Positions 1 to 8,924 of a DNA stretch of 64,000 bases are shown here, piece after piece. The notes beneath the pieces are model-generated. The model was not told where the DNA came from and searched no databases. It saw nothing but the letters and a program-made list of their open reading frames with translations. The DNA comes from Aeromicrobium sp. Sec7.5 (GTDB taxonomy: Bacteria; Actinomycetota; Actinomycetes; Propionibacteriales; Nocardioidaceae). Each line of letters starts with the position of its first letter. Positions within the stretch are counted from its first letter, which is position 1. The DNA lies in assembly GCF_036867135.1 (NCBI RefSeq), contig NZ_JBAJIJ010000002.1, positions 62,001-126,000 of the forward strand, written 5' to 3'. Made by a program: the position numbers and the translations under genes.

Positions 1-508
1 CCCACGCCACGAGGATCTGGTCCTGGTCGAGCTCGGACGCCACGGCGAGGAACTCCTGGTCGACGATCGCCAGACCGGCACCCTCGCGACGGGTCAGCTC
101 GCCGAGCTGGTTGGAGCTGGCCATCGTGTTGAGCAGCAGCACCTTCGCGCCACGCTGCATCAGGGCGATCATCGCCACGACCATGTGGCGGTGGTTGCGG
201 CACAGCAGGGCGACCGAGTCGCCGGCGCCGATGCCCTTGGTCGCCAGCGCCGCGGTGGCGCGGTTGACCTCGTCGTACAGCTCCTGCCACGTGATCTCAC
301 CGGCGTCGTCGATGATCGCGAGCTGGTTCGGGAACCGGGCGGCGGCGGCACCGGCCGCGGACGGGAAGCCGGGGCCCCACGTCGCGAGCTTGATGCCGGC
401 CTTGATGAGGCGGTGCGGCGGCTGGACCTTGAGCAGTCCGATCTGTCGCAGGACCTTCAGCTTGTACCCGACATCGCCCACGAGGTTGCCACCTGTTCCA
501 CCAGACAT
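1..508 (-). CDS. AMP-dependent acyl-CoA synthetase, N-terminal part (cut by window edge)
   Basis: The first 169 codons of an ANL-superfamily (AMP-binding) ligase, which activates a carboxylic acid with ATP and transfers it to CoA. The visible part opens with a basic, hydrophobic stretch (GYKLKVLRQIGLLK) as in long-chain fatty-acyl-CoA ligases. It continues with the early adenylation-domain pattern: a strand with IIDDAG, then ITWQELYDEVNRATAAL, then GDSVALLCRNH and an alanine/methionine-rich helix ending GAKVLLLNT. The ATP-binding and catalytic motifs lie beyond position 1, so substrate class is inferred. The ATG at 508 is the best in-frame start seen; no clear ribosome binding site precedes it. 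It points away from the neighbouring DUF779 gene by about 50 bases in the same direction. Confidence 0.85.
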   Translation of the reverse strand, partial: MSGGTGGNLVGDVGYKLKVLRQIGLLKVQPPHRLIKAGIKLATWGPGFPSAAGAAAARFPNQLAIIDDAGEITWQELYDEVNRATAALATKGIGAGDSVALLCRNHRHMVVAMIALMQRGAKVLLLNTMASSNQLGELTRREGAGLAIVDQEFLAVASELDQDQILVAW

Positions 509-558
509 GTCCCGACCGTACGACGACGAGACCCGATTCGCAGCAGCGTAACAGCGGG

Positions 559-966
559 TTACCGGGCGGGCTCCCCGGCCATCAGCTCGGCCTCCTCCTC
601 GGTGAAGATGCGCGAGCGGATGATGAACCGCTGGCCCGTGGGCCCCTCGATCGAGAATCCGGCACCCCGCCCCGGCACGACATCGATCGTGATGTGAGTG
701 TGCGACCAGTAGTTGAACTGCTCGCGCGAGATGTGCACCGGCACGATCCCGGCGGGGTCGATCTCCGGCTCCGGGCCGATGTCGAGGTCGCCGAGGTGCA
801 CGTCGGTCGGGCCCACGATGTAGAAGCCCTGCGTGAAGCACATCGGGGCGGAGCCGTCGCAGCAACCGCCCGACTGGTGGAACATCAACGGCTTGCCGTG
901 CGACGTGCGGAGCTCACGTAGGAGGTCGGCGGCCTCGTCGGTCATGGCGATGCGATCCACGGTCAT
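559..966 (-). CDS. DUF779 protein, aldehyde dehydrogenase partner
   Basis: A 135-residue DUF779 protein. The family is almost always encoded beside an acetaldehyde-type aldehyde dehydrogenase, as here, where it follows the dehydrogenase gene by about 80 bases on the same strand. Its biochemical role is not established; a redox or metal-related accessory role is suggested by the conserved cysteines C35, C36 and C43 in the segment HQSGGCCDGSAPMC. The C-terminal part has the family pattern NYWSHTHI and RFIIRSRIFT. The ATG at 966 is chosen because AGGAG lies 7 nt upstream; a longer in-frame version to 1008 has no such site. A GTG immediately before the ATG (969) is also possible. Confidence 0.85.
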   Translation of the reverse strand: MTVDRIAMTDEAADLLRELRTSHGKPLMFHQSGGCCDGSAPMCFTQGFYIVGPTDVHLGDLDIGPEPEIDPAGIVPVHISREQFNYWSHTHITIDVVPGRGAGFSIEGPTGQRFIIRSRIFTEEEAELMAGEPAR

Positions 967-1049
967 CACGGCTCCTGGTGTCGGTCGGGTCGAGGAAAAG
1001 AGGTGCACCCCGGCCGGGGGCCGGGGTGCACCAGCTCAGGGGCGCCGGC

Positions 1050-2573
<1,524 letters not shown>

Positions 2574-2783
2574 GTGGACCACTCCATTCGGGGTCGGGGT
2601 CGCCGCCCCGTTTCCGGACGGCATGACGTGACGTGACGCTAGTCACACGGTCGTTGCCCCCGGGTTGCCCCAACGTTGCGCCGCAGGTCAGCCGTCGAGG
2701 GACCACCCCGGCCGTCGGGTGGCCGGGCGGGCCGAGCCGCGGGCGAGGCAGGCGTCCGGGCGCAGACGAAGGAGCTGCACGCC

Positions 2784-3242
2784 CTAGGAGAAGATCAGGC
2801 AGGACGACGTCGCGTGCGCGAGGAGTCGACCCTGCCCGTCGAGGATCTGGGCCTCGGCGAGCGCCGTGCGGCGACCCCGCTGCAGGACCTTGCCGTGGGC
2901 CTCGATCCGACCGGTCTCGGCCGTCACGGCCCGCAGGAACTTCACCGTGAGGTCGAGCGAGGTGTAGCCCTCCCCCGCCGCGAGCGTCGAGTGCACCGAG
3001 CAGCCGGCCGCGGTGTCGAGCAGGGTCGAGATGACGCCACCGTGCACCGTGCCCAGCGGGTTGTAGTGCCGCTGCTCCGGCACCAGGGCGACGCGCATGG
3101 CGCCGACCTCACCGTCGAAGTCGATCAGGCCGACCAGCGCCGAGATGGGTGCGGGCGGGACCAGGCCGTCGCGCATGGCCATGAGCTGCTCGTACCCCGT
3201 CATGGCGGCGGGATCGACGGGCGCGTTCTGGGTCTGGGTCAC
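2784..3242 (-). CDS. PaaI-family hotdog-fold acyl-CoA thioesterase
   Basis: A 152-residue single hotdog-domain thioesterase that would hydrolyse an acyl-CoA or aryl-CoA thioester. The core shows the PaaI/4-hydroxybenzoyl-CoA thioesterase pattern: NPLGTVHGGVISTLLDTAAG (nucleophile/general-base helix), then TSLDLTVKFLRAV, then GRRTALAEAQILD. The start is taken as GTG 3242, because a CACGCT hexamer sits 6 nt upstream as in leaderless neighbours; ATG 3203 is the alternative and would give 139 residues. It is divergent from the HxlR regulator at 3297, with a perfect inverted repeat between them, so the regulator probably controls it. Substrate cannot be read from sequence. Confidence 0.85.
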   Translation of the reverse strand: MTQTQNAPVDPAAMTGYEQLMAMRDGLVPPAPISALVGLIDFDGEVGAMRVALVPEQRHYNPLGTVHGGVISTLLDTAAGCSVHSTLAAGEGYTSLDLTVKFLRAVTAETGRIEAHGKVLQRGRRTALAEAQILDGQGRLLAHATSSCLIFS

Positions 3243-3268
3243 GAACCCAGCGTGGCGGACTGGTCTGG

Positions 3269-3283
3269 GTCTGTCAAACAGAC
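3269..3283. promoter_or_regulatory. Inverted repeat GTCTG-N5-CAGAC between thioesterase and HxlR gene
   Basis: A perfect 5-bp inverted repeat with spacer TCAAA in the 54-bp divergent intergenic region. HxlR/MarR-type regulators commonly bind such dyads between themselves and a divergent target. It lies directly upstream of the regulator's -10-like hexamer, so binding could repress both genes. Operator role is inferred. Confidence 0.5.
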
Positions 3284-3284
3284 T

Positions 3285-3290
3285 TAGGAT
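3285..3290 (+). promoter_or_regulatory. -10-like hexamer TAGGAT, leaderless start of HxlR gene
   Basis: TAGGAT lies exactly 6 nt before the ATG at 3297, so the predicted transcription start would fall on or next to the start codon. No convincing -35 element is seen. The same geometry recurs at many genes in the window. Confidence 0.45.
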
Positions 3291-3296
3291 GGGTCC

Positions 3297-3773
3297 ATGA
3301 GCACGCCCCCCGCCCTCGCGTGGTCGGTCGCGAACTGTCCGATCGGCCGCGCCATGGACATCCTCGGCGAGTCCGGCACCGTCATCGTCCTGCGCGAGAT
3401 CTTCAACGGGGTGCGCCGTTTCGACCTGATGCAGCACCACAGCGGACTGTCGCGAGCCGTGCTCAGCAACCGGCTCGCGCTGCTCGTGGAGCACGGCATC
3501 GTCGCGCGCGTGGCCTACCGCGAGCCCGGGGACCGCGAGCGCCACGAGTACCGCCTGACGGCTCGCGGCTTCGACCTCCAGCCGGTCATGGTCGCCCTGG
3601 CCGACTGGGGCGGGGCGCACCTGTCGGGCCCCGACGGCCCCGCGGTCGAGGTCGAGCACCGCGGGTGCGGGGCGCGAGCCCACGTCGCGCTCGTCTGCGA
3701 GGAGGGCCACGAGATCGACCGCCTGCGCGACGTCCGCACCCGCCCGGGGCCCGCGGCGCTGCCGTTCGCCTGA
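3297..3773 (+). CDS. HxlR-family winged-helix transcriptional regulator
   Basis: A 158-residue HxlR-type regulator. The N-terminal winged-helix domain (about residues 12-100) has the family features: NCPIGRAMDILGESGTVIVLREIFNGVRRFDLM, the recognition region LSRAVLSNRLALLVEHGIV, and a beta-wing with RHEYRLTARG. An early cysteine in the NCP motif is shared with redox- or aldehyde-sensing HxlR members. The C-terminal extension of about 45 residues has two further cysteines (GCG and CEEG) and could bind metal. It is divergent from the thioesterase gene and probably autoregulated through the dyad at 3269-3283. Confidence 0.85.
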   Translation: MSTPPALAWSVANCPIGRAMDILGESGTVIVLREIFNGVRRFDLMQHHSGLSRAVLSNRLALLVEHGIVARVAYREPGDRERHEYRLTARGFDLQPVMVALADWGGAHLSGPDGPAVEVEHRGCGARAHVALVCEEGHEIDRLRDVRTRPGPAALPFA

Positions 3774-3789
3774 GCCAGCCGCCTGACCC

Positions 3790-3849
3790 AGATTTGCGCC
3801 GAGTTGTGCAGAACCAGCCGGCGGAAACCGCACATCCGAGCGCAAATCT
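3790..3849. repeat. 60-bp nested palindrome between convergent genes
   Basis: Perfect 10-bp outer arms AGATTTGCGC (3790-3799) and GCGCAAATCT (3840-3849) enclose a second dyad, TGTGC (3805-3809) with GCACA (3830-3834). It sits between the convergent HxlR and GAF-regulator genes, so it could serve as a bidirectional terminator-like hairpin. Its A+T-rich arms stand out from the surrounding DNA. Only one copy was found in the window. Confidence 0.6.
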
Positions 3850-3935
3850 TGCGCCCCCCACGCCTCGGGAGTCGGTCAGCCCACGAGGAGCGCCCGGCAC
3901 CGCATGGGTCCGTGCGCTGTGGTCGTTCCGTGCGA

Positions 3936-5225
3936 TCAGCTCTGGGCGTCGTCGAGACGGGCGACGTGGGTCTCGACCTGGGCGTACCGGGGCGAGGAGA
4001 CCGGCAGGATGTCGAGCGCGTGCTCCCACACCTCGAAGTCGTCACGGCCGTGCGCGGTGTCGGCGAACGTGAGGATCGCGTCGGCATCGTCGCTGGTGAG
4101 CAGCGACGAGCGCACGCGCAGGTGGAGCGCCTCACGTAGCTCGACGACCGCCGGGGCCGTCGACTCGGGCAGGACCGGGCCCCGGTAGGCCGCCACCGCC
4201 TGCCGCAGTCGCCCCTCGGCCAGCTCGCGGCGCACCGTGGCGACGTCGGTGGCCACGGCGTTCTCCAGACGGTAGGGGCGCGAGGCCAGCGCGACCGGAC
4301 CGAGCACGCTGCGCAGCCGGGAGATCTCGGCGCGGATCGTGACGTCGGCCTGTTCGTCGTCGCTCAGGGCCACCGCGAGCTCGCCCGCCCGCCAGCCGTC
4401 GGGGCGCTCGGTCAGGAGCAGGAGCAGCTCGCTGTGCCGCAGGCCCAGGCGCGACATCGTGGTGCCGTGCCGGAACGTGGCGCCCCGGGCCCCCAGGACC
4501 TCGAGCGTCGGCACGGTCCACCCGGACCCAGCGACGGACGGGCTGGGCGTCGGCGGGCTGAGCCGGTGAATGCGGAGCTCGGCCTCGACCGCGGCGACCG
4601 TGGCACGCACGAGCGACAGGCTCTGCACCGTGGCGACCTCGGCGGTGCCGGTGAGGTCGAGCACGCCCAGGACCGCACCGGTGTCGGGGTCGTGGATGGG
4701 CGCGGCTGAGCACGACCAGGGCGTGACGTTGCGCGAGAGGTGCTCGGGACCGAAGATCTGGACCGGCTTGTCGAGGGCCAGCGCGGTGCCCGGGGCGTTG
4801 GTGCCCGCACTGGCCTCGCTCCAGTCGGCACCCGGCAGGAAGTGCATGCCCTCGGCGCGGGCCCTGAGGTCGTGGGAGCCCTCGACCCACAGCAGCTGGC
4901 CGACCGCGTCGCTGACGGCGACGAGGTGGCCGGCCTCGGCCGCGGACTCCACGAGCAGCTGCCGGATCACGGGCATTGCGATCGCGAGCGGGTGGGACGC
5001 ACGGATCTCAGCCAGTCGGTCGTCGTCGAGCACGATCGAGGCCAAGGAGTACTCGGGGTCGATCCCGCCCGCGAGGCTGCGTCGCCACGAGTCGTGGACC
5101 AAGGTGCGCAGGGCGGGATCAGCCAGCCCCGTCGACACGAACGCGTCGTGCGCCCGTGCGAGGTAGCGGGCGAGCTGCTCCGCGTCGGCACCGGGTGGCA
5201 CCGCGAGGTCATTGCTGCGTCCCAT
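3936..5225 (-). CDS. GAF-domain transcriptional regulator (AcoR-like, no AAA+ domain)
   Basis: A 429-residue cytoplasmic regulator. Residues about 15-60 form a helical leader (VHDSWRRSLAGGIDP, the usual start of AcoR-type sensor regions). A GAF domain follows at about 70-210, containing GTNAPGTALALDKPVQIFGPEHLSR and APIHDPDTGAVLGVLDLTG. The C-terminal part (about 250-429) resembles a winged-helix/BTAD-type DNA-binding and helical region (MSRLGLRHSELLLLLTERPDGW). There is no AAA+ sigma54-activation module. Proteins of this build are often encoded near acetaldehyde dehydrogenase/DUF779 pairs in actinobacteria, so it may sense a small organic ligand and control 559-2573; this is inferred. Start ATG 5225; the nearest GGAG is about 13 nt away, so the start is moderately supported. 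Confidence 0.75.
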   Translation of the reverse strand: MGRSNDLAVPPGADAEQLARYLARAHDAFVSTGLADPALRTLVHDSWRRSLAGGIDPEYSLASIVLDDDRLAEIRASHPLAIAMPVIRQLLVESAAEAGHLVAVSDAVGQLLWVEGSHDLRARAEGMHFLPGADWSEASAGTNAPGTALALDKPVQIFGPEHLSRNVTPWSCSAAPIHDPDTGAVLGVLDLTGTAEVATVQSLSLVRATVAAVEAELRIHRLSPPTPSPSVAGSGWTVPTLEVLGARGATFRHGTTMSRLGLRHSELLLLLTERPDGWRAGELAVALSDDEQADVTIRAEISRLRSVLGPVALASRPYRLENAVATDVATVRRELAEGRLRQAVAAYRGPVLPESTAPAVVELREALHLRVRSSLLTSDDADAILTFADTAHGRDDFEVWEHALDILPVSSPRYAQVETHVARLDDAQS

Positions 5226-5295
5226 GCCCGAAGGGTACTCCGGCGTGTGACACGGGTCACGCCTCGACGTCGGGCCCGCCCCGGCGTACCGGAGT

Positions 5296-5349
5296 GGGCG
5301 GTGAGTGGTCCACCCCACCGCCGCCCAGGAGGTGGAACACTCACCGCCC
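5296..5349. repeat. Repeat family B copy 1: 19-nt arms, hairpin after metI
   Basis: Arms at 5296-5314 and 5331-5349 begin GGGCGGTGAGTG and end in CCACC; they are reverse complements with one mismatch and a 16-nt spacer. The element lies 10 bp beyond the metI stop codon, so it may terminate the metQNI transcript. The same core GGGCGGTGAG opens the element at 24672-24757, and GCGGTGAG recurs at 18699-18754. Confidence 0.7.
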
Positions 5350-5359
5350 CATCGGCTCG

Positions 5360-6052
5360 TCAGCGACGCAGGACCCGGCGCGCCAGGGCGTTGCCGGCGA
5401 ACTGGCCCACCTGGACGATCAGGATCACGATGACCAGGGCGGTCCAGGTGACGACCGGCTCGAACTGGCGGTACCCCTCGGTGAGCGCGAGCTGGCCGAG
5501 TCCGCCGGCCCCGATCGTGCCGACGATCGCCGTCATGTCGACGATCGCCACGAGGGCGAACGTGAAGCCGAGGATCAGTGGACCGAATGCCTCCGGCAGG
5601 AGCACCGTGCGAACGACCTGCCACCGCGAGGCCCCCATCGACCGAGCCGCCTCGAGCACCCCCGGGTCGACGCCGACGAGGTTCTGCTCCACGATGCGAC
5701 CGACGCCGAACGCCGAACCGAACACGATCGCGACGACCGCGTGGCCGGTCCCGATCCCGTCGACGCCGATCGCCCGCGAGAACGGCTGCAGCGCGACCGC
5801 GAGCAGGATGAACGGGATCGGCCGGAAGAAGTTGACCAGCACGTTGAGCACGACGCTGACGACCCCGCTGGGGGCGATGCCACCGGCGCGGGTCACGTAG
5901 AGGGTCGTGCCGATCACGAGGCCGAGGAACCCGCCGAGGACCAGGCCCGTGCCCGCGAGGAACAGGGTCTCGCCGAAGGCCGAGACGAACTGGCTCTGGA
6001 GGTCGATGACCGGCGCGAAGTAGTCGCGCAGTCCGTCGAGCACGCCGCCCAT
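5360..6052 (-). CDS. metI: Methionine ABC transporter permease MetI
   Basis: A 230-residue inner-membrane permease of the MetI family with about five transmembrane segments. The EAA loop that contacts the ATPase is visible as VLEAARSMGASRWQVVRTVLLPEA (about residues 130-155), followed by the typical MTAIVGTIGAGGLGQLAL segment. With MetN it would import D/L-methionine or related compounds. Its ATG overlaps the metN stop codon (TGATG arrangement), indicating translational coupling. A strong palindrome (5296-5349) follows its stop. Confidence 0.92.
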   Translation of the reverse strand: MGGVLDGLRDYFAPVIDLQSQFVSAFGETLFLAGTGLVLGGFLGLVIGTTLYVTRAGGIAPSGVVSVVLNVLVNFFRPIPFILLAVALQPFSRAIGVDGIGTGHAVVAIVFGSAFGVGRIVEQNLVGVDPGVLEAARSMGASRWQVVRTVLLPEAFGPLILGFTFALVAIVDMTAIVGTIGAGGLGQLALTEGYRQFEPVVTWTALVIVILIVQVGQFAGNALARRVLRR

Positions 6053-7098
6053 CAGGCCACCGCCTCGCCCGTGCCGAGGTCCGTCAGCGGGACCAGCTCC
6101 CCGACCCGGGCCACGACCGCGTCGACCGCCGCACGGTCACCGCGCAGCTCCAGCGTCAGATGTCCGAAGCTGCGGCCGCGGACGTCCTCGACGCCGCCGT
6201 GGACGAGCTCGAGCTCGACCCCGGCACGGATGATCTCGCCGAACACCTGCGACTGCGTCGTGGCGTCCTCGCGGAACGACAGCGTGACGAGGCGGCCCGG
6301 ATGGCGGCGCCGCAGCTGCTCGAGGTCGTGGTCCTCCGGGACGTCGTCGACGATCGTGCGCACGAAGCGCCGGGTCGCGGGGTGCTGGGGGGCGGAGAAG
6401 ATCCGGAACGCAGAGTCGGACTCCACGATGCGCCCCTCCTCCATCACGACGATGCGGTCGGCGATGGTCTTGACGACCTCCATCTCGTGCGTGATGACGA
6501 GCACCGTGACGCCGAGCTCGGTGTTGATCCGCTTCAGCAGGTCGAGCACCTCGACGGTCGTCTCGGGGTCGAGGGCGCTGGTGGCCTCGTCGGCCAGCAG
6601 GATCGCCGGCCCGGCGGCGAGCGCGCGGGCGATGCCGACACGCTGCTTCTGGCCGCCCGACAGCTGCTCCGGGTAGGCCAGGGCCTGGTCGAGCAGGCCC
6701 ACGAAGTGCAGCAGCTCCGAGACGCGTTCGCGCTGCTCCTGCTTGGAGCGCCCCGCGATCTCGAGCGGGTAGGCGATGTTGCCGTAGACCGTGCGCGACG
6801 TGAAGAGGTTGAACTGCTGGAAGATCATCCCGATCCCCCGGCGCACGCGGTTGAGCTCACGCTCGGGCAGGGTCGTCAGGTCGACGCCGTCGACCACGAC
6901 CCGGCCGGTCGTGGCCTTCTCCAGGGCGTTGACGACGCGCAGCAGGGTCGACTTGCCGGCGCCGGAGTACCCGACGATGCCGACGATCTCGCCAGCCTCG
7001 ACCGACAGCGACACGTCCTGCACGGCGCGCACGGGCTCACCCCGACGACCGCGGGGTGGGAACGTCACGGAGACGCCGTCGAGCTCGATCAGGGCCAT
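6052..7098 (-). CDS. metN: Methionine ABC transporter ATP-binding protein MetN
   Basis: A 348-residue ABC ATPase. It shows Walker A (GYSGAGKST, near residue 40), Q-loop (GMIFQQFNLF), signature (LSGGQKQRVGIARAL), Walker B (ILLADEATSALD) and the H-loop (VITHEMEVV). A C-terminal NIL domain (about residues 265-340, including TQSQVFGEIIRAGVELELVHGGVED) is characteristic of MetN and binds methionine to inhibit transport when the cell is replete. Start ATG 7098 is preceded by GGAAGGAAG; an upstream in-frame ATG at 7119 is less likely. It forms an operon with metQ upstream and metI downstream. Confidence 0.95.
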   Translation of the reverse strand: MALIELDGVSVTFPPRGRRGEPVRAVQDVSLSVEAGEIVGIVGYSGAGKSTLLRVVNALEKATTGRVVVDGVDLTTLPERELNRVRRGIGMIFQQFNLFTSRTVYGNIAYPLEIAGRSKQEQRERVSELLHFVGLLDQALAYPEQLSGGQKQRVGIARALAAGPAILLADEATSALDPETTVEVLDLLKRINTELGVTVLVITHEMEVVKTIADRIVVMEEGRIVESDSAFRIFSAPQHPATRRFVRTIVDDVPEDHDLEQLRRRHPGRLVTLSFREDATTQSQVFGEIIRAGVELELVHGGVEDVRGRSFGHLTLELRGDRAAVDAVVARVGELVPLTDLGTGEAVA

Positions 7099-7132
7099 GG
7101 TCTTCCTTCCGGTCCGCACGATGAAGACCTGG

Positions 7133-8047
7133 CTACTGGTGGTCCCGGACGACCTTCTCGGTGTCCTGGAGCAGCTTCGCCAGGTCCGCGGGCGGCGTCT
7201 TGAGCAGCACCGCGGTGCCGCCGGAGACCTCGAGCACGCCGTCGGTCACGGCCTGGGTGTCCTGGAAGAGCTCGACGAGCCTCCGGTAGTCCGCGTTGTC
7301 CTTGTCCTCGCCGCGGGCGACGAACACGTTGACGTAGGGCGCCGCGAGCGGGTCGGCCGGGTCGTCGGTCGCGAGCGCGCCGTCGAAGTCCAGACCGGCC
7401 TTCTCGACGAAGTCGTTGTTGACGATCGCCGCGGCGACGTCGTCGAGGCTCGTGGCCGTGAAGTCGGCTCCGGCCTGCGTGACCTCGACGCGCGACGCCG
7501 CGGTGTCGATGTCCGAGGTGTCGGAGAAGATCGTGCCGCCGTCGCTGAGCTCGATCAGGCCGGCCTGCTGGAGGATGTTCAGCCCGCGTGCCTGGTTGCT
7601 CGCGTCGTCGGGAACCACGACCTGCGCCCCGTCCGGGATCTGGTCGATCGAGTCGTACTGCTTGGAGTACAGCGCCAGCGGGTAGATCGCGGTCGAGCCG
7701 ACCGGCGTGAGGTCGTCGCCGCCCGCGACGTTGTAGTCGGCGAGGTAGACGAGGTGCTGGAACTGGTTGAGGTCCAGCTCGCCGGCGCTGAGGGCGGGGT
7801 TGAGCTGCGTGTAGTCGGTGAAGTCGACGATCTCGACCTCGATCCCCTCGTCGGCCGCGGTCTCCTCGAAGGTGGACCAGTAGGGGTCGCTCGCGCCGAC
7901 GACGCCGATCCTGATGGCGTCACCGTTGCCGCGGAAGAGGAAGAAGTACCCGCCGGCAAGGAGGGCGATCACCACGATGACGACCACCGCGAGGAGGCCC
8001 TTGCGGCTCTCGGGTGCGTCGACGAGCTGGTCGGAGTGCATGGTCAT
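7133..8047 (-). CDS. metQ: MetQ/NlpA-family substrate-binding protein, membrane-anchored
   Basis: A 304-residue NlpA/MetQ-type binding protein that would deliver methionine to MetNI. The N-terminus is unusual: residues about 15-40 form an uncleaved-looking hydrophobic anchor (GLLAVVVIVVIALLAGGYFF) with no lipobox cysteine, whereas most Gram-positive MetQ proteins are lipoproteins. The binding domain follows with IRIGVVGASDPYWSTF, LNQFQHLVYLADYN and VFVARGEDKD. AAGGA lies 8 nt before the ATG at 8047, supporting this start. It is the first gene of metQNI. The 149-bp region upstream contains no recognisable SAM riboswitch; a TAGGCT hexamer (8122-8127 on the minus strand) may be a promoter element. 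Confidence 0.88.
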   Translation of the reverse strand: MTMHSDQLVDAPESRKGLLAVVVIVVIALLAGGYFFLFRGNGDAIRIGVVGASDPYWSTFEETAADEGIEVEIVDFTDYTQLNPALSAGELDLNQFQHLVYLADYNVAGGDDLTPVGSTAIYPLALYSKQYDSIDQIPDGAQVVVPDDASNQARGLNILQQAGLIELSDGGTIFSDTSDIDTAASRVEVTQAGADFTATSLDDVAAAIVNNDFVEKAGLDFDGALATDDPADPLAAPYVNVFVARGEDKDNADYRRLVELFQDTQAVTDGVLEVSGGTAVLLKTPPADLAKLLQDTEKVVRDHQ

Positions 8048-8196
8048 GCGGGCGTTCCTTCGTTCACGGGAGCCGGGTCTCGACTCCGCCAGGTAGTCCG
8101 GGGATCGCCCGGTGTGCCCAGCCTAGGAACGCCCTGACCACGACCCGGACCGCCGTTCACGATGCGAGACGTTCCGGTGTGGGCCCGGCCACGTGC

Positions 8197-8916
8197 CTAC
8201 GGCGCGTCCTCGAAGCTCCACGTCGTGCCCTCGCGGACGACCCGCGCCGGCACCCCGGCGACGACCGTGCCGGCCGGCACCTTCTGCCCGCGCACGAGGC
8301 TGCGCATCCCGACGCAGGCGTCCTCGCCGATCTCCACGTGGCCCGTCACGACGGCCTCGCGGCACAGCCAGACGTGGCGGCCGATCCGCACGTGCGCGCC
8401 GAACGGGTTGATGCGGTCGCCGGTCGCGACGTCGGTGAGCCGGTGCATGTCGTCGGTCGCGACGTAGACGTCGGCCGCCCACAGCTGGTCACCCTCGACG
8501 ACGATCGACCCGCCGTTGCGGGCGTCGACCACCGGCTGACGCGTCGCCACGACGGGACCGTGGAGCACGACCTGCGAGTCGGCACCGCAGTAGATCTCCC
8601 CCGCGGTCAGCACGACCCGTTCGCCGACGAACACCGTGGCGCGGTCGCCACCGACCAGCAGCGACGCCAGGTGCTCCATGGGCGAGCCCACGGCCACGAC
8701 GACGTCGCGCATCGGGAACAACATGAGCTGCTCGAGCACCCGGGCCGGCAGGTACGCACCGTCGGCGAGGTACAGGGCGTTGTCGCAGTCGTGCCACCAC
8801 TGCGGGACGCCGTCGGTGGCCAGCGCCCAGACCTGGGCGTCGACCGCCTCCGCCCGGACGCCCGCCTCGCGCAGTCGCTGCCGGTGTGCGTCCTTCATGA
8901 CCGCATCATCGCGCAC
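8197..8916 (-). CDS. Hexapeptide-repeat (left-handed beta-helix) acyltransferase-like protein
   Basis: A 239-residue protein. The second half has imperfect hexapeptide repeats of a left-handed beta-helix (GRHVWLCREAVVTGHVEIGEDACVGMRSLVRGQKVPAGTV then VVAGVPARVV), the fold of O- and N-acetyltransferases such as maltose/galactoside acetyltransferase. The first half (about residues 1-120) is less typical and includes tryptophans WWHDCDN. Acceptor is unknown; position after a sugar-transport/ROK operon suggests carbohydrate-related work, which is inference. GTG 8916 and ATG 8898 are both possible starts; neither has a good ribosome binding site. It follows the ROK gene by 8 bp. Confidence 0.7.
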   Translation of the reverse strand: MRDDAVMKDAHRQRLREAGVRAEAVDAQVWALATDGVPQWWHDCDNALYLADGAYLPARVLEQLMLFPMRDVVVAVGSPMEHLASLLVGGDRATVFVGERVVLTAGEIYCGADSQVVLHGPVVATRQPVVDARNGGSIVVEGDQLWAADVYVATDDMHRLTDVATGDRINPFGAHVRIGRHVWLCREAVVTGHVEIGEDACVGMRSLVRGQKVPAGTVVAGVPARVVREGTTWSFEDAP

Positions 8917-8924
8917 CGGTGGCG

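Noticed and set aside
8048..8196. Riboswitch upstream of metQNI
   Set aside because: The leader has no S-box or SAM-IV core sequence that I can recognise; only a possible -10 hexamer is visible.
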